Positions 1-9,515 of a stretch of DNA of 64,000 nt are shown here, piece after piece. Each line of letters begins with the position of its first letter. Position 1 is the stretch's first letter. The position numbers were made by a program, and so were the translations under genes. The notes beneath the pieces were generated by a model. The model was given only the letters and a program-made list of their open reading frames with translations, did not search any database and was not told the DNA's origin. This stretch comes from Mesorhizobium sp. (GTDB lineage: Bacteria > Pseudomonadota > Alphaproteobacteria > Rhizobiales > Rhizobiaceae), in contig SAQR01000020.1 of NCBI GenBank assembly GCA_004020365.1, positions 1 to 64,000 on the forward strand. The letters run 5' to 3'.

Positions 1-397
1 GCGGCATCCCCAGCGGTGATCGAGCTGGAGGTCGCCGGCAAGGTGGGGCTGCGGATTCCGCTGACCACGCCGCCAACACTGGCGGCGGCGAGGGTGAAGG
101 CGCTGGGCGTTTCATGATCCCGGTCCCGAGGCGGTCGGCCGGACCGATATGCCTCGCGGGATGCAAGGCCTCGCCCTGCAGGTTCAGGAGAAGTTGGGCC
201 GGGATCCGCATGCCGGCTATCTTTATGTCATCCGCGGACGCAGCGGCAATCTGATCAAGATTATCTGGCATGATGGGCTCGGCATGTCGCTGTATGCGAA
301 ACGGCTCGAGACGGGCCGGTTTTTATGGCCGTCGCCGGCGGACGGTTCGGTTTCCATATCACCGGCGCAGCTCACCTACATGCTCGTGTCGGCCTAA
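1..397 (+). mobile_element. IS66-family remnant: TnpA C-terminus and frameshifted TnpB
   Basis: Positions 1-117 encode the tail of an IS66 TnpA-like accessory protein that starts outside the window and ends at TGA 115-117. An ATG overlapping that stop (114) begins the usual IS66 TnpB start (MIPVP), but a deletion shifts the frame within about 35 bases. The rest of TnpB is readable from 149 in another frame and carries the family-typical segments LIKIIWHDGLG, AKRLETGRF and WPSPADGSVSIS. It breaks off at 397, well short of a complete element, and no TnpC transposase follows. This is a dead fragment. Confidence 0.85.
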
Positions 398-414
398 TTG
401 AGAACCTTATTGCC

Positions 415-720
415 TCACAGAGGAATGTTACCGAGCGCGACAGGGCCGACATGGCCCCTATCTCCCTCCTTCGCCAGCTGAGGGAGATAGGGCCAGCTCT
501 TCATCCAACCGCCATCGAGGATGATCAGCCCAGCCATTTCCATGCGCCAGGCCGTCACAAGCCGTTGCAGCATTCCAGCATTCTCAGGTTCTTTTCCTTG
601 AAGCGCCACGGGTGGATCTTTGTCAGGCGTTGCAACACAATTGCTGCCGAGAGCGCTGGCTCTTGCTCGAGCCATGCCTTGATCTGGGCCTCGAACCGCG
701 CCAGATGGGGTCAGCTTGGC
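415..720 (-). pseudogene. Integrase-core (DDE) transposase C-terminal remnant
   Basis: Read on the minus strand, two frames together resemble the C-terminal tail of rhizobial integrase-core transposases. One frame gives RFEAQIKAWLEQEPALSAA and continues with VLQRLTKIHPWRFKEK; the other gives MLQRLVTAWRMEMAG. At least one frameshift separates them and no catalytic core is present. The family assignment rests on these short matches only. Confidence 0.45.
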
Positions 721-904
721 GCTACGGTGAAACTCCTCTCCTCGAAGAATATCATCGCGTCTCCCATCGAAGCTAGATACGCAGGTCCGCGGTCTTCTCC
801 GGACTCACGAAACTGATCACTCAGCGCGGCAGCCGGCATGATCATGGCCCCGAGTTCACCTTGAACGCCATCCTCGTCCAGTCGAAGGATCACCAGGTGG
901 GATA

Positions 905-1130
905 GCACTACGTTGCGCCGGGCAACCCGATGCACACGGCTACGTCGAGCGGTTCAAGGGAGATGCACAATGAGGTCCTGCACAAGAGCCTGTTCTTCTG
1001 CCTGGATCAGGCCCGAACTATCATCTGAATGGACGGAGAACGTCAGCACTACGAGGCCGCATTCCTCGCTCGAGAACGAGGTTCGGTTCTTCAACTTGCT
1101 TGGGCTTCCGACTCAACCCGTTGTTATCCT
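905..1130 (+). pseudogene. IS3-family OrfB transposase C-terminal remnant
   Basis: The end of an IS3-type OrfB is recognisable across two frames: NEVLHKSLFFCLDQAR in one, then SEWTENVSTTRPHSSL in the next, where intact proteins read DEL..NE.LF.SLDHAR and NY.RPHSSLGY. A stop and a frameshift lie between them near 1025. The 5' half and the terminal inverted repeats were not found, so the element is inactive. Confidence 0.7.
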
Positions 1131-1132
1131 CA

Positions 1133-1825
1133 CTATGCATTCAAGCCACTCGAAAGCAACCTCAGCACATCCTCCCGGGTCAACCAGACCAGCCAGTCAT
1201 CATCGGATATTCTCTGTTCGGGCAAGCGCAGGATTGCCCCACACGGCTCCTTGTGCACATAACCGTTGCGATCTGCTACGCCTTTGCGGATGTTCCAGCC
1301 AGCAACCAGCGCGTAGATAAAATCTGGAGACCATTCAGCCAAGGCCAGTCCGAATGCGATGCGCGCAAGCACGGCTACGAGACCGCGCCCACGAAAATCC
1401 TCCCGCAGCCAAAGGTCGCCGCGGTATGCTACAAGTCCTGTTATTCTTTGGGCGGATGGTGCATAGCAGCTACACGAAGAGCCAGGCCCCGCCTTGAGAT
1501 CAGGGTCTGTGAAGAAGGCTCTGAGCGTCTCAATATGCTCATCCAGAGTTGTATTGGTCAGATCGCAGAGCCGCATCGCTTGGACATGCGCTACCCTGCC
1601 GTGCCGGTCCCGCCCGATGAGCCAAAAAGCCTCTCCAGGCAAAAGATCGGAACAGTCGGGACGAAAGCTTGGATAGGTCTGTGACTTCCCGGGAAGTCTA
1701 TCTGTGATCCTGACATACTCCTCGAAATCAGCTCCCATTTTTATGTGCAGACCAGATGTACGCGCCAGTTCGTAGGCTGAAATGATGATCTTTGACACTT
1801 CTAATGTGGTCAAGTTGTCCCGCAT
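1133..1825 (-). CDS. GNAT-fold N-acetyltransferase-like protein
   Basis: This 230-residue protein has a GNAT-like core: the segment LREDFRGRGLVAVLARIAFG around residues 150-170 fits the acetyl-CoA-binding R/Q-x-x-G-x-G/A motif A, followed by an Asn/Arg-rich strand (AGWNIRKGVADRNGY). I chose ATG 1825 because an AGGAG lies about 12 bases upstream; the frame stays open for 60 more codons but without a comparable signal. The substrate is unknown. It is divergent to the ATP-grasp ligase at 2343. It lacks the N-terminal Arg/Phe/Trp signature of LuxI-type synthases, so an autoinducer synthase is unlikely. Confidence 0.6.
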   Translation of the reverse strand: MRDNLTTLEVSKIIISAYELARTSGLHIKMGADFEEYVRITDRLPGKSQTYPSFRPDCSDLLPGEAFWLIGRDRHGRVAHVQAMRLCDLTNTTLDEHIETLRAFFTDPDLKAGPGSSCSCYAPSAQRITGLVAYRGDLWLREDFRGRGLVAVLARIAFGLALAEWSPDFIYALVAGWNIRKGVADRNGYVHKEPCGAILRLPEQRISDDDWLVWLTREDVLRLLSSGLNA

Positions 1826-2342
1826 GCCGAAAACATCTCCTGAGATTGTGGCGTGGGTTCGTACACGCGTCGAACACTGACCGAAACTCTGGCATTTGGT
1901 AGTTGACGTGACCCTCTTGGCCACGCTCTTCACTTCTATTTTAGTCGATATTGCCCTACAGATCCGCATATCGCCGTTGCTGCGCGGGACGTTTCCGAGA
2001 CCCACGCGTCGTCAGGCGGCCGCTTTGTCTACCGTTTGTCACCACCTATTTCGAAGGCCATCTAGCCCGCGGTTAACCCGATCACGGACCGTCGTGGCGG
2101 GCTTCACCACAGGCCCCGCATAGGCACGACTCCCAAGTCGGCCGGACAACCCACCCCTGCTTTTAGCAGCAACAGAAAATCTGAGGGTGTCCAATGGTCC
2201 AAGCTCAACGCAACACAGATTTACGATGTCTTCACAAACGCAAGCGGCTGGCAATGCTATCTATCCAGTGAGATCTGAACTCATGTACGGCGGAGCCATC
2301 TTCGCTCAATCGCCGTACGGTTCGCAAAGAGGGCAACTGGTG
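1826..2342. other. Divergent intergenic region, no gene seen
   Basis: The region separates the GNAT-like gene from the ATP-grasp gene. The ATP-grasp frame is open back to 2187 but carries no recognisable domain there. I searched for TGT-N10-ACA, GG-N10-GC and nod-box-like sequence and found none that was convincing. Confidence 0.4.
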
Positions 2343-3632
2343 ATGGTATCTGTACGACGAGCACTCCTCCTGCTTGAAGGCCATAGAAGTGGACCGCTAT
2401 ACCTGAAGGCGGCCCGGCGGCTTGGTCTTCATCCAATTACGCTGTCGGTCGATCCAACTCAGTACAGTTACCTTGCCGCGGCAGAAAGTGACGCAATCAA
2501 GGTCGATACAAGCAATCTCGATGCGCTGATCGGCGAATGCTCCCGACTACGTGCAACATACGATATTTCCGGCATTACTGGCTTTCCAGGCTTTGACGAG
2601 TCGCTCTATGCGACAGTCGGTAAGCTCTGCCGGCATTTCGATCTACCTGGACCGGACCCCGCCTCGATCGAACAATGCTGCGACAAATTCGTTCAACGTC
2701 AGCTTCTTGCCGAATCCCACATTCCAATGCCTGCTTACCGCTTGGCACTGGATGCGATCGGTGTAGAGAGCGCTGCCGCGGAGATTGGCCTCCCAGTGGT
2801 TCTTAAACCGGCCGCGGGCAGCGGTAGTAGTGGTGTGCGATTATGCCGTGATCACGACGAGTTGGCCGAACATACCAATTATCTGTTGGGCGGGAAACAC
2901 TTTTGGCAGTCTTCGCCCAGGATATTAGTCGAAGAATTCGCCGGAGGGCCCCTCTATTTCGCTCAGATAATGGGCACCGAAGTTGTTGTTATCGGCGCCG
3001 CTATGTACGGCCCACCACCATATTTTGTTTGTAACCAGCTGGACTGTCCGGCTCTTCTAACTGATGACGAGCATAAACGTATAGTCGATATATCGCTTAG
3101 TTGTTTGCGAGCTCTCGGCCTCGGCTGGGGGCCGACAAACATAGAATTCCGGTGGACGGAGGTTGGCCCGGTTGTCATTGAAGTTAATCCGCGTCTTGCG
3201 GGCGCGCCCGTTCCTGAATTGGCTCAACTCGCTTATGGTGTCGACCTCGTCACTGAGCATATTAAACTTGTCGTTGGCGACAATTGGGATTTGAGCAGAA
3301 AACATACGCAGGCTGCATCCGCGAAAATACTGATTCCCGATCGCGATGGAATATTCGACTGGACCGACGGCGACATTCAGGCGACTGCAATCTCGGGCGT
3401 CGCTGAGGTTACATTGTATATCCAGCCGAAGACGCCAATCGTCCGGAAAGGTGATTACTTGGACAAGATTGGACATGTGGTCGCAGCATCAGGTAGCCCT
3501 GCCGAGACTGCTGCGCTGCTTCAGCGTGCCGTGGAGTTAATCAGCTGGTCCATCACACCATTTTCCACTGTTGACGACGAGGGACCCAGGAATATTGGCG
3601 CGCATCGCGGTCCCAACCCGAACGCGGGCTGA
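2343..3632 (+). CDS. ATP-grasp ligase, L-amino acid ligase-like
   Basis: The protein of about 430 residues has an N-terminal Rossmann-like preATP-grasp region starting VRRALLLLEGHRSG. A central ATP-grasp domain contains the nucleotide-binding strand PVVLKPAAGSGSSGVRL and the metal-binding IEVNPRLAG. The C-terminal domain resembles the LAL_C2 domain of ATP-dependent carboxylate-amine ligases. Such enzymes join a carboxylate to an amine through an acyl-phosphate, often making dipeptides. ATG 2343 is preferred because AAGAGGG lies about 10 bases upstream and the domain begins there; ATGs at 2187, 2226 and 2283 are in frame. Its neighbours (acetyltransferase-like, LuxR-type, aspartokinase) suggest a small-metabolite pathway. 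The substrate cannot be told from sequence. Confidence 0.8.
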   Translation: MVSVRRALLLLEGHRSGPLYLKAARRLGLHPITLSVDPTQYSYLAAAESDAIKVDTSNLDALIGECSRLRATYDISGITGFPGFDESLYATVGKLCRHFDLPGPDPASIEQCCDKFVQRQLLAESHIPMPAYRLALDAIGVESAAAEIGLPVVLKPAAGSGSSGVRLCRDHDELAEHTNYLLGGKHFWQSSPRILVEEFAGGPLYFAQIMGTEVVVIGAAMYGPPPYFVCNQLDCPALLTDDEHKRIVDISLSCLRALGLGWGPTNIEFRWTEVGPVVIEVNPRLAGAPVPELAQLAYGVDLVTEHIKLVVGDNWDLSRKHTQAASAKILIPDRDGIFDWTDGDIQATAISGVAEVTLYIQPKTPIVRKGDYLDKIGHVVAASGSPAETAALLQRAVELISWSITPFSTVDDEGPRNIGAHRGPNPNAG

Positions 3633-3929
3633 CGCCAAAACGAACAACAGGCTGCCACCAGATGGTTTGGTGTTTTGACCGCTTGGCCGCTTGGCCGGCG
3701 AGCTAGTTGCGACCCGCCCGTTTCCCAGACAGCTCGGCGGGCGAGCCGTCCGATCCCACGAAGAGCGCTCTTGCACTGGAGCGCGCGATAAGACGGAGGG
3801 AGTGTCGACTAAGCGCCTATGCGGGTTTTTGCCGAGAGAGCGCGCAGGGCCGCACCTCCGAGCGAAAATTTTCGAAGCCGCTCCAGGGGGTCCGACTGTC
3901 ATTTTCACCGACTTAGAGGAATGTTTGCA

Positions 3930-4148
3930 ATGCACCAAATCAAGGAAGATCCCGTTCTTTCGTTGAGAGAAAGGGAGTGCATCCAGTGGATATCAAGAGG
4001 AAAGTCGTCGTGGGAGACTGGTAAAATTATGGGGATATCTCCGAATACAGTAAATTTCCATTTGAAAAACGTGAAACATAAACTGGATGTCTCCAGCAGA
4101 ACGCATGCGGCGATAAAAGCCGTAAGCCTTGGAATTATTGAACCATGA
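3930..4148 (+). CDS. Stand-alone LuxR-type HTH regulator
   Basis: This 72-residue protein is almost entirely a LuxR C-terminal DNA-binding domain: LSLRERECIQWISRGKSSWE, then ISPNTVNFHLKNVKHKLDVS, then a short tail. There is no autoinducer-binding or receiver domain, so it would be constitutive or act as a modifier of another regulator. A GAGGA about 10 bases upstream of ATG 3930 fixes the start; ATG 3921 is too close to that site. The A/T-rich codon use around 3990-4140 contrasts with the GC-rich flanks, which suggests separate acquisition. Confidence 0.75.
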   Translation: MHQIKEDPVLSLRERECIQWISRGKSSWETGKIMGISPNTVNFHLKNVKHKLDVSSRTHAAIKAVSLGIIEP

Positions 4149-4593
4149 ACCGACGTCAAAAAGCCCCCTGCAGTCATCTTCGGTCTGCCCTGCGGCCTCA
4201 TCGCACCCTTATAGTTTCTCAATCTTGTTAGGGCACACTTGATCTTCCGGGTCAAAGGCCGCGCTCGTTCTTCATTGGGGCGCTAGGAGACCGAGACAGT
4301 AAATGTGGCCATGCTACGAGCCAGATACATGATGCTAGAAACCGTCAGCCAAATAAGCGATTCGGTCATCAGCCTGCCAGCCGCACGCTGATTTCAGCCC
4401 GGCCCCATGCCGGAGAGCGCGGCGACCAAGCCGTCCGGCTACACCACTTCCCGGGACACGATCTAGTCGTTTCTCCGATTCCTGGGCCGATGCACCCCTC
4501 CGTTTGAGATATTCAGTAAGCGCAACAGGATCCGCAGCCTGCCAGGCAGGGGAAAGGCCAACGAAAGGGATCCAGAATTAAGGGTCCGAGGCA
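4149..4593. other. Intergenic, nothing recognised
   Basis: No frame in this stretch gives a recognisable protein and I see no clear hairpin-plus-T-run. It separates the LuxR-type gene from the convergent aspartokinase gene. Confidence 0.35.
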
Positions 4594-5772
4594 TTATTGC
4601 GAATTCCTGGGAGAATTGTTTGCACGAACGAGCAGCGAGCTATAGGCGGAACGCTGTTTAGTCATTCCCGACCCAAACGGTTCGCCCACCGCTCCAGGAT
4701 ACATCCGTTCATGGAGCTGCCGCGCCAGGAAAATGGCGCGCTCATAATCGCCCTCCAAGTGGACGCGCAACATTGACAAATCAAGCTCCGTGACGGCGGT
4801 TGTTGATCGAATGGAAGCCGAGCGAGTGCCCGTCAGCGCTAAAAGCCGCACGGCAAAATCAATGTCGCTTGTGATGCATATGCCGGCCCCGCAGTTGTCT
4901 TCCATGCAGATCGCGCTGATGTCATGTTGAGTAAGAAGCGCGCAAAGGTCGTCGCGTTCTGCAAGATTGGCGCACGATATCACCGCAGCATCGCGAGCCA
5001 CTATGATGGAGGGGGCGTTCCGATGGCCTGTTACGATGGTGCCCGTGACGGCTCCGTTGTCGGTAAGAGATTTACAAACGATAGTGACCGCGTGCTTTTC
5101 GGCGTATTCAACTGCCCTGTGGTGCAGCACCTTTGCACCACATCGCGACATCTGTGCGATCGTCGCATAGGCAATCTCCGGAATCAATTGTGCCCCTGGG
5201 ATAAGATATGGGTCTGCCGAGAAGACGCCCGGAACATCCGAGTAGATTTCGCAAGCGTGCTCTCCTAGCATGGAAGCAATGACAATTGCTGTCAGGTCTG
5301 AGCTGTTTCTTCCCAGAAACGTTAACCTGCCGGACTGATCAATTGCCTGGGCGCCAGCGGCAACGATAACGTCATGTTTCTGCAAAGCTGCCTTAATTGG
5401 CTGGGGATCTACGCATTCTAACGACGCTCGACCGAAATCCGAATTCGTACGTATCCCAAGGGAATATCCATTCAAAGACAATACGGAAATCCCTAGCCGG
5501 CTGATGCCCGCCTCCAGAAGGCAGGCACTTAGCATCTCTCCGGTTGCAAGTGCCGCATCGAAGCTCGACGGCGATGGTTGCTCGTTGACCTCGAGCATCA
5601 CTGCTTTCAGGTTGGCGGTTGCTCCCGACATCGCGCTGACCACGACAACTATTTTGTTTTCGCCAGCCGCTAGTCGGTCGGCTATGTGCCTAGCAACTCG
5701 ACGGTAGTCTCCAGGATCCAGGAAAGAAGAGCCTCCGAATTTCAAAACGATCGCGCTCATGTCCACCATCAT
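4594..5772 (-). CDS. Aspartokinase-like amino acid kinase
   Basis: The 392-residue protein has the amino-acid-kinase fold of class I aspartokinases: N-terminal VLKFGGSS, SAMSGATANL near residue 47, TGEMLSACLLE, and FLGRNSSDLTA and IYSDVPGVFSADP in the catalytic core. The regulatory region after about residue 260 is divergent and only weakly resembles paired ACT domains. The expected reaction is phosphorylation of L-aspartate at its beta-carboxylate. A housekeeping aspartokinase presumably sits on the chromosome, so this copy may supply aspartyl phosphate to a dedicated pathway. The start is uncertain: ATG 5772 or ATG 5760, neither with a strong ribosome site. Confidence 0.8.
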   Translation of the reverse strand: MMVDMSAIVLKFGGSSFLDPGDYRRVARHIADRLAAGENKIVVVVSAMSGATANLKAVMLEVNEQPSPSSFDAALATGEMLSACLLEAGISRLGISVLSLNGYSLGIRTNSDFGRASLECVDPQPIKAALQKHDVIVAAGAQAIDQSGRLTFLGRNSSDLTAIVIASMLGEHACEIYSDVPGVFSADPYLIPGAQLIPEIAYATIAQMSRCGAKVLHHRAVEYAEKHAVTIVCKSLTDNGAVTGTIVTGHRNAPSIIVARDAAVISCANLAERDDLCALLTQHDISAICMEDNCGAGICITSDIDFAVRLLALTGTRSASIRSTTAVTELDLSMLRVHLEGDYERAIFLARQLHERMYPGAVGEPFGSGMTKQRSAYSSLLVRANNSPRNSQ

Positions 5773-6475
5773 GTTGTTAAACGCAAGCCGTCCGACAGGC
5801 GGTTGTGATCACGGCGTCCTCGCTTCGAGATCGTGTCAAGCGCCCGCTCGCGTATACCCCGCGAGGGCCGCCCACAAACTATGCAGGAATCGGATTCTCA
5901 AAAACTACCAGTACCGGTAGGATGGCAGCTTTGGATGCACCCCACGGAGAAGATGCACTTCAACCATCGCCGATAGACCGCAGCTATCGGCATGTGAGCC
6001 AGTTCCGCAAAGAGCGGTGGCACTCATGCCTTCTCCATGGCCAAAGCACAGTCGGAGTAGGCCACAGGAGCGCTTATGCGATGACACGCAAAGCGGGCCC
6101 AGATTCCTTTGCAGATGGCCTCCACGCCGTTAAAAAACGGTCGGCGAATGGTTTTCGCGGACCAGCCTCGACGCCTTTGCTGCGCGGCCTGATACCGCGA
6201 TGTCTTGCCCACGCATCCTCCGGGCTTTGGATCGGAAGCCTGTGGGTGCTCAGTTCCGACCGACCAAGAGCACGGCATAACCTGAGGATCATAGCGACAG
6301 ATTTCCCGCAATGAGCCCAGCCCGAGCGGCGAGCTGCCTCCGTCTGCACGGGACGGCCACGCGGCCGCCTCAGAATGCTGGCACCCTCTGGGCCAGAGAG
6401 CCGGCTAAATGGCCTCCAACGAATATTGGGCGCATCGGCGGCACGGCGGGGCGGCGCAACGCGAGGTGTCGAGCG
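5773..6475. other. Intergenic with unrecognised open frames
   Basis: Several frames of 60-170 codons are open on both strands but none matches a family I know and their composition looks like shadow coding. A near-palindrome CTACCAGTACCGGTAG lies around 5906. This is probably decayed mobile or symbiotic DNA. Confidence 0.3.
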
Positions 6476-7486
6476 TCAGCCATTGCGAAAGGTGTAGCCG
6501 TAACCGTTGATTGCGGGCGCGCCACCTAGATGGGCGTAGAGGACCCTCGACCCCCTGGAAAGAAGCCTTTCTGGACGAGGTCAATCATCCCTTGCATCGA
6601 TTTGCCCTCATAGACCGGATCGGTAATCATACCCTCGAGCCGCGCGCACAGACGGATCGCCTCCTTGGTTTCCTCGGAGGGAATGCCATAACGCGGGTAC
6701 GCGTAGTCCTCGAGCAACACCACGTCAGGCTAGACAAGTTCCGTTCCGAGCTCGAGGAGCATCGCTGTATGTTGGGCAATGCTAAGCACCTGAGCCTTGG
6801 TCTTTGCTGGAGTAGCGGATGCATCGATACCGACGACGCTGCGCTGTCGACCGTCCTCGGCGAACCCGACATTCACCCGGCATGCGTCGAACCTGTCACC
6901 GTGCAAACAACGATGTAGTCGAAGGCAAACACAAGCTGTTTCTCCTGGGCGCGCACCTCCTCGGCGAACCCGACATAGCCGAGGCCGCCGTTCGGGTGAA
7001 CAGACGCCCCGGCTGGTATGCATAAGGTCTGCCGCCCCTCGCCTTGACCTCATAAAGTGCTTTTTCCCAGCTATGGCGGATGCCGATGTCAAAGCCCTCG
7101 TCGACCAGGCGCACCTCAGCTCCCAAGATGCGGCTCAAAAGAATGTTGCCGACCCGGTCGTAGACGACATCCTCATGTGGAACCCAGCTCTCCTGAACCA
7201 AGAGACATTTCATGCCGATCTTGGCGGCGACCGCTGCGATCATCCGGGTGTGGTTGGACTGCACGCCGCCGACGGTGACGAGCGTATCGGCATCTGACGC
7301 GATCGCATCTGGGATGAGGTATTCGAGCTTGCGCAGCTTGTTTCCGCCGAATGCGAGACCAGAGTTGCAGTCCTCGCGCTTGGCGTAGATTTCCACCTTG
7401 CCCCCCAGATGCTTGCCGAGGCGGTCGAGTTTCTCGATGGGCGTTGGTCCAAAGGTGAGCGGATAGCGTTCGAACCTTTCCAGCAT
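6476..7486 (-). pseudogene. acdS: ACC deaminase pseudogene (copy A)
   Basis: The first 150 or so residues (ATG 7486, GGAG upstream) match the intact copy at 16926-17939 almost residue for residue, including the PLP-lysine region [11 protein letters not shown] and [10 protein letters not shown]. The frame is lost near 7017, another lesion lies near 6880, and a TAG near 6729 replaces the codon following VVL. The 3' end with [20 protein letters not shown] is still readable. The protein cannot be active. Confidence 0.92.
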
Positions 7487-7867
7487 GTTTTCTCCAGCAA
7501 AAGGTGATTAAGCTGAACCCAGCTCCGGCTCGGTTATGAGCGTGTTTGGTTCAAGCCAGCGGCATCTGAGGCGGTGCAGAAGAGCCTCATCATCTTGCCA
7601 GCGTCTCGTTCGATCGAGACCAGCAACGCGCAGGGCGGCGTGCTGCGACGTCGCCTACATGCCTTGCCACTCGAACGGTTGCCTCCCGCCATTGGACGGT
7701 CCAGGATGCGCCTCTGCCCGCTTCAAGCGCACCAATTCTTGAACGGTCACGCTCGATGTTCAGGTTGATCCGAAGTGGCGTGAATCTAAGTGCGAACTTC
7801 TCAATTCGCCACAACGGAGCGGCGTAACTACGGCCCATCCGAATAGGTGAGGCACATCATTCATTGG

Positions 7868-8121
7868 TCACCTCATGAAAATCCGTTGGCTGCTATCCAA
7901 CTTCCCTGCCCTACCGAAATGCTCCGCCCTTTCACCTGCTCGACAAGCACAGCTGGACCGCCAGGTCAGAAAGACCACGCTGCCGAAATATACCACCTGA
8001 AGCAGCAGCGAGCAGGCCAGCGTCGCGACGACTGCTAGAGGGATCGAATGCGAAGCTAAGTAAACAATCATAGCGTTGCCGCAAAGGACCAGCCCTAAGG
8101 CCGGCAAAGATCATGAAGGGC
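7868..8121 (-). pseudogene. SyrA/ExoX-like small membrane protein, frameshifted (copy A)
   Basis: The main frame encodes a hydrophobic segment, LGLVLCGNAMIVYLASHSIP and then VVATLACSLLLQVVYFGSVVFLTWRS, typical of the short two-helix exopolysaccharide-production repressors (SyrA/ExoX-like) of rhizobia. A natural start, MPFMIF at 8121, is one base out of frame with it: copy A reads cggccttagggctgg where copy B has one base more. A TTG at 8107 could restart in frame. I treat it as a frameshifted gene. Confidence 0.5.
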
Positions 8122-8161
8122 AACTCCGTTCTCCTGCTTTTGTCTCGTCAAATCATGCTGC

Positions 8162-8479
8162 TCATGCTCCGATCTGGTCGGCCGCGACTTGGGTCTGGCA
8201 GTTCTTTGGGCAGACGCGGCCACAGGCTCCACAACCAATGCATCGGCCGGCATGGTCGACGACCATGATCATGCGATTGAGCTCGCCATCGAAGTCGTCG
8301 TCATCGCCGTCGCAGGCGCCGAGGATTTGACCAGCGTCATCGACGCCGCAAAGATGCATGACCTCGCGCGAGCAGACCTTGAAACAGCGGCCGCAGCCGA
8401 TACAGATCTTGCCATCTATAGCGGTCAGATATTCCGGCACCCATGTGGAGCCGTCGCGGCTGATGAATGTGCTCGTCAT
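8162..8479 (-). CDS. fdxB: nif-specific ferredoxin III (copy A)
   Basis: This 105-residue protein carries two cluster motifs, CIGCGRCFKVC near residue 27 and CIGCGACGRVCPKNC near residue 80, separated by an acidic DGDDDDFDGEL loop. That layout is the FdxB / ferredoxin III type, normally encoded beside nifX-DUF269-DUF683 and thought to donate electrons or help cofactor assembly. It is close to copy B (18620-18937). It overlaps the DUF683 gene by four bases. It remains open although its block neighbours are broken, so it may still be expressed from the sigma-54 promoter near 10820. Confidence 0.85.
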   Translation of the reverse strand: MTSTFISRDGSTWVPEYLTAIDGKICIGCGRCFKVCSREVMHLCGVDDAGQILGACDGDDDDFDGELNRMIMVVDHAGRCIGCGACGRVCPKNCQTQVAADQIGA

Positions 8480-8679
8480 CCTAATTTCTTCATTGTAGCA
8501 AGCTCTCTCTTGGCACCATCCAACTCGGCATAAACGGCGTGCGTTTTCTCGGCGACCTCCTCTATGTCAGTCCATTTGGCCGGGAGACTCTCAGCAAGGT
8601 CGCGCAAGTTCGTTTTAGCAATTGCCGCGCGCAGCTGCAGCTTTCGGACTTTCTTCACCGTCTCATCCAGGTTTGACAT
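8476..8679 (-). CDS. DUF683 / CCE_0567-type nif accessory protein (copy A)
   Basis: This 67-residue, helical, Lys/Glu-rich protein matches the family always found between DUF269 and fdxB in nif clusters: KKVRKLQLRAAIAKTNLRDL at the N-terminus and VAEKTHAVYAELDGAKRELA near the C-terminus. Family members are small helical proteins thought to bind metal; their role in nitrogenase assembly is unclear. Its stop overlaps the fdxB start, the usual translational coupling. Copy B differs by about ten substitutions. Confidence 0.85.
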   Translation of the reverse strand: MSNLDETVKKVRKLQLRAAIAKTNLRDLAESLPAKWTDIEEVAEKTHAVYAELDGAKRELATMKKLG

Positions 8680-8704
8680 GATCCTCCCTCGAAAATCAGT
8701 TTCT

Positions 8705-9175
8705 TCACGCCCGCGCCACGTCGGCTATAGCTGCAGTCGCATCGTCGACCAGTTTCGTATCGGCATCCGCGAGTTTCCGGATAGTCTCGGAGCCAAACCA
8801 GTGGACGTCTCGACAAAACGACCAACTGCCGGCCGTAAAAAGCACCCGCCCGTTGCCCCATTGGTTTCGTCTCTGTTGTTGGCGATGCGATCACGCCGGA
8901 CCGCTCCTCGATTGCACGCCCCCACTGCGGTGTAGAGCCTCCACAGCGCGTCCGGATCCAGATCGCTAACGATCGGATCTTCGGGCGCAGTTCCTTCGTG
9001 ATGATGAAGTCGGCCAGCAGCTCGGAATTCCGATTTGCCTTCGCAGGACCTGTATTACTTGTGAGCACGAACCAGCCGCACAAGGCAATCAACGAACGAG
9101 GTGGCCAGGGCAGCCTGGTCCTTGTTGACAGCAGGGCCAAGCGGTGCATGAGAGATTTCGTTTTCCTCAATTTCA
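8705..9175 (-). pseudogene. DUF269 NifX-associated protein, degenerate (copy A)
   Basis: Pieces of the DUF269 protein survive in different frames: HAPLGPAVNKDQAALATSF at the N-terminus, ELLADFIITKELRPKI in the middle and TKLVDDATAAIADVARA before a stop at 8705-8707. The start codon seen in copy B is ATT here. Compare the intact third copy at 30146-30625. Confidence 0.8.
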
Positions 9176-9400
9176 GGCTCGTCATCGAAGACGATTTCTG
9201 CTTTCGGGTACGCGGACGTCTGGTCCGATTGCGCAGCCGACATCCGGCTTGGCCGGGCCGTTTCCATGTAAATGCCGTCCCTTTGGCCGACCTTGAGCAA
9301 GTCCTTGACCGTGACGTCTCCGCGACGGGGCCAAATTCGCATCGAGTATAGCGCCCCGCGGCGATCCGGTTGAAGGTCGCCAAGGCCCGAGCCCTGACCT
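9165..9400 (-). pseudogene. nifX 3'-end remnant (copy A)
   Basis: Just upstream of the DUF269 pseudogene, codons for an acidic tail (FDDEPEIEEN) occupy the place of the nifX C-terminus SFEDED seen at 30640. The rest of this stretch is too decayed to align by eye. Its presence fits a block copied from a nifX-DUF269 junction. Confidence 0.35.
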
Positions 9401-9515
9401 GCAGCGAACGATCCACCCCTGTGCTGCATGGACATACCTACAGCGGGCACGCCGCAGAATTGGCGAATTGACCGGGGTTCCATTCCACATGTGATCCCTT
9501 TGCGATCTTTGCTCA

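Noticed and set aside
1133-1825. Reading the GNAT-like protein as a LuxI-type autoinducer synthase, given a LuxR-type gene at 3930.
   Set aside because: The conserved N-terminal Arg/Phe/Trp and acidic residues of LuxI are absent, and the LuxR-type protein has no ligand domain.
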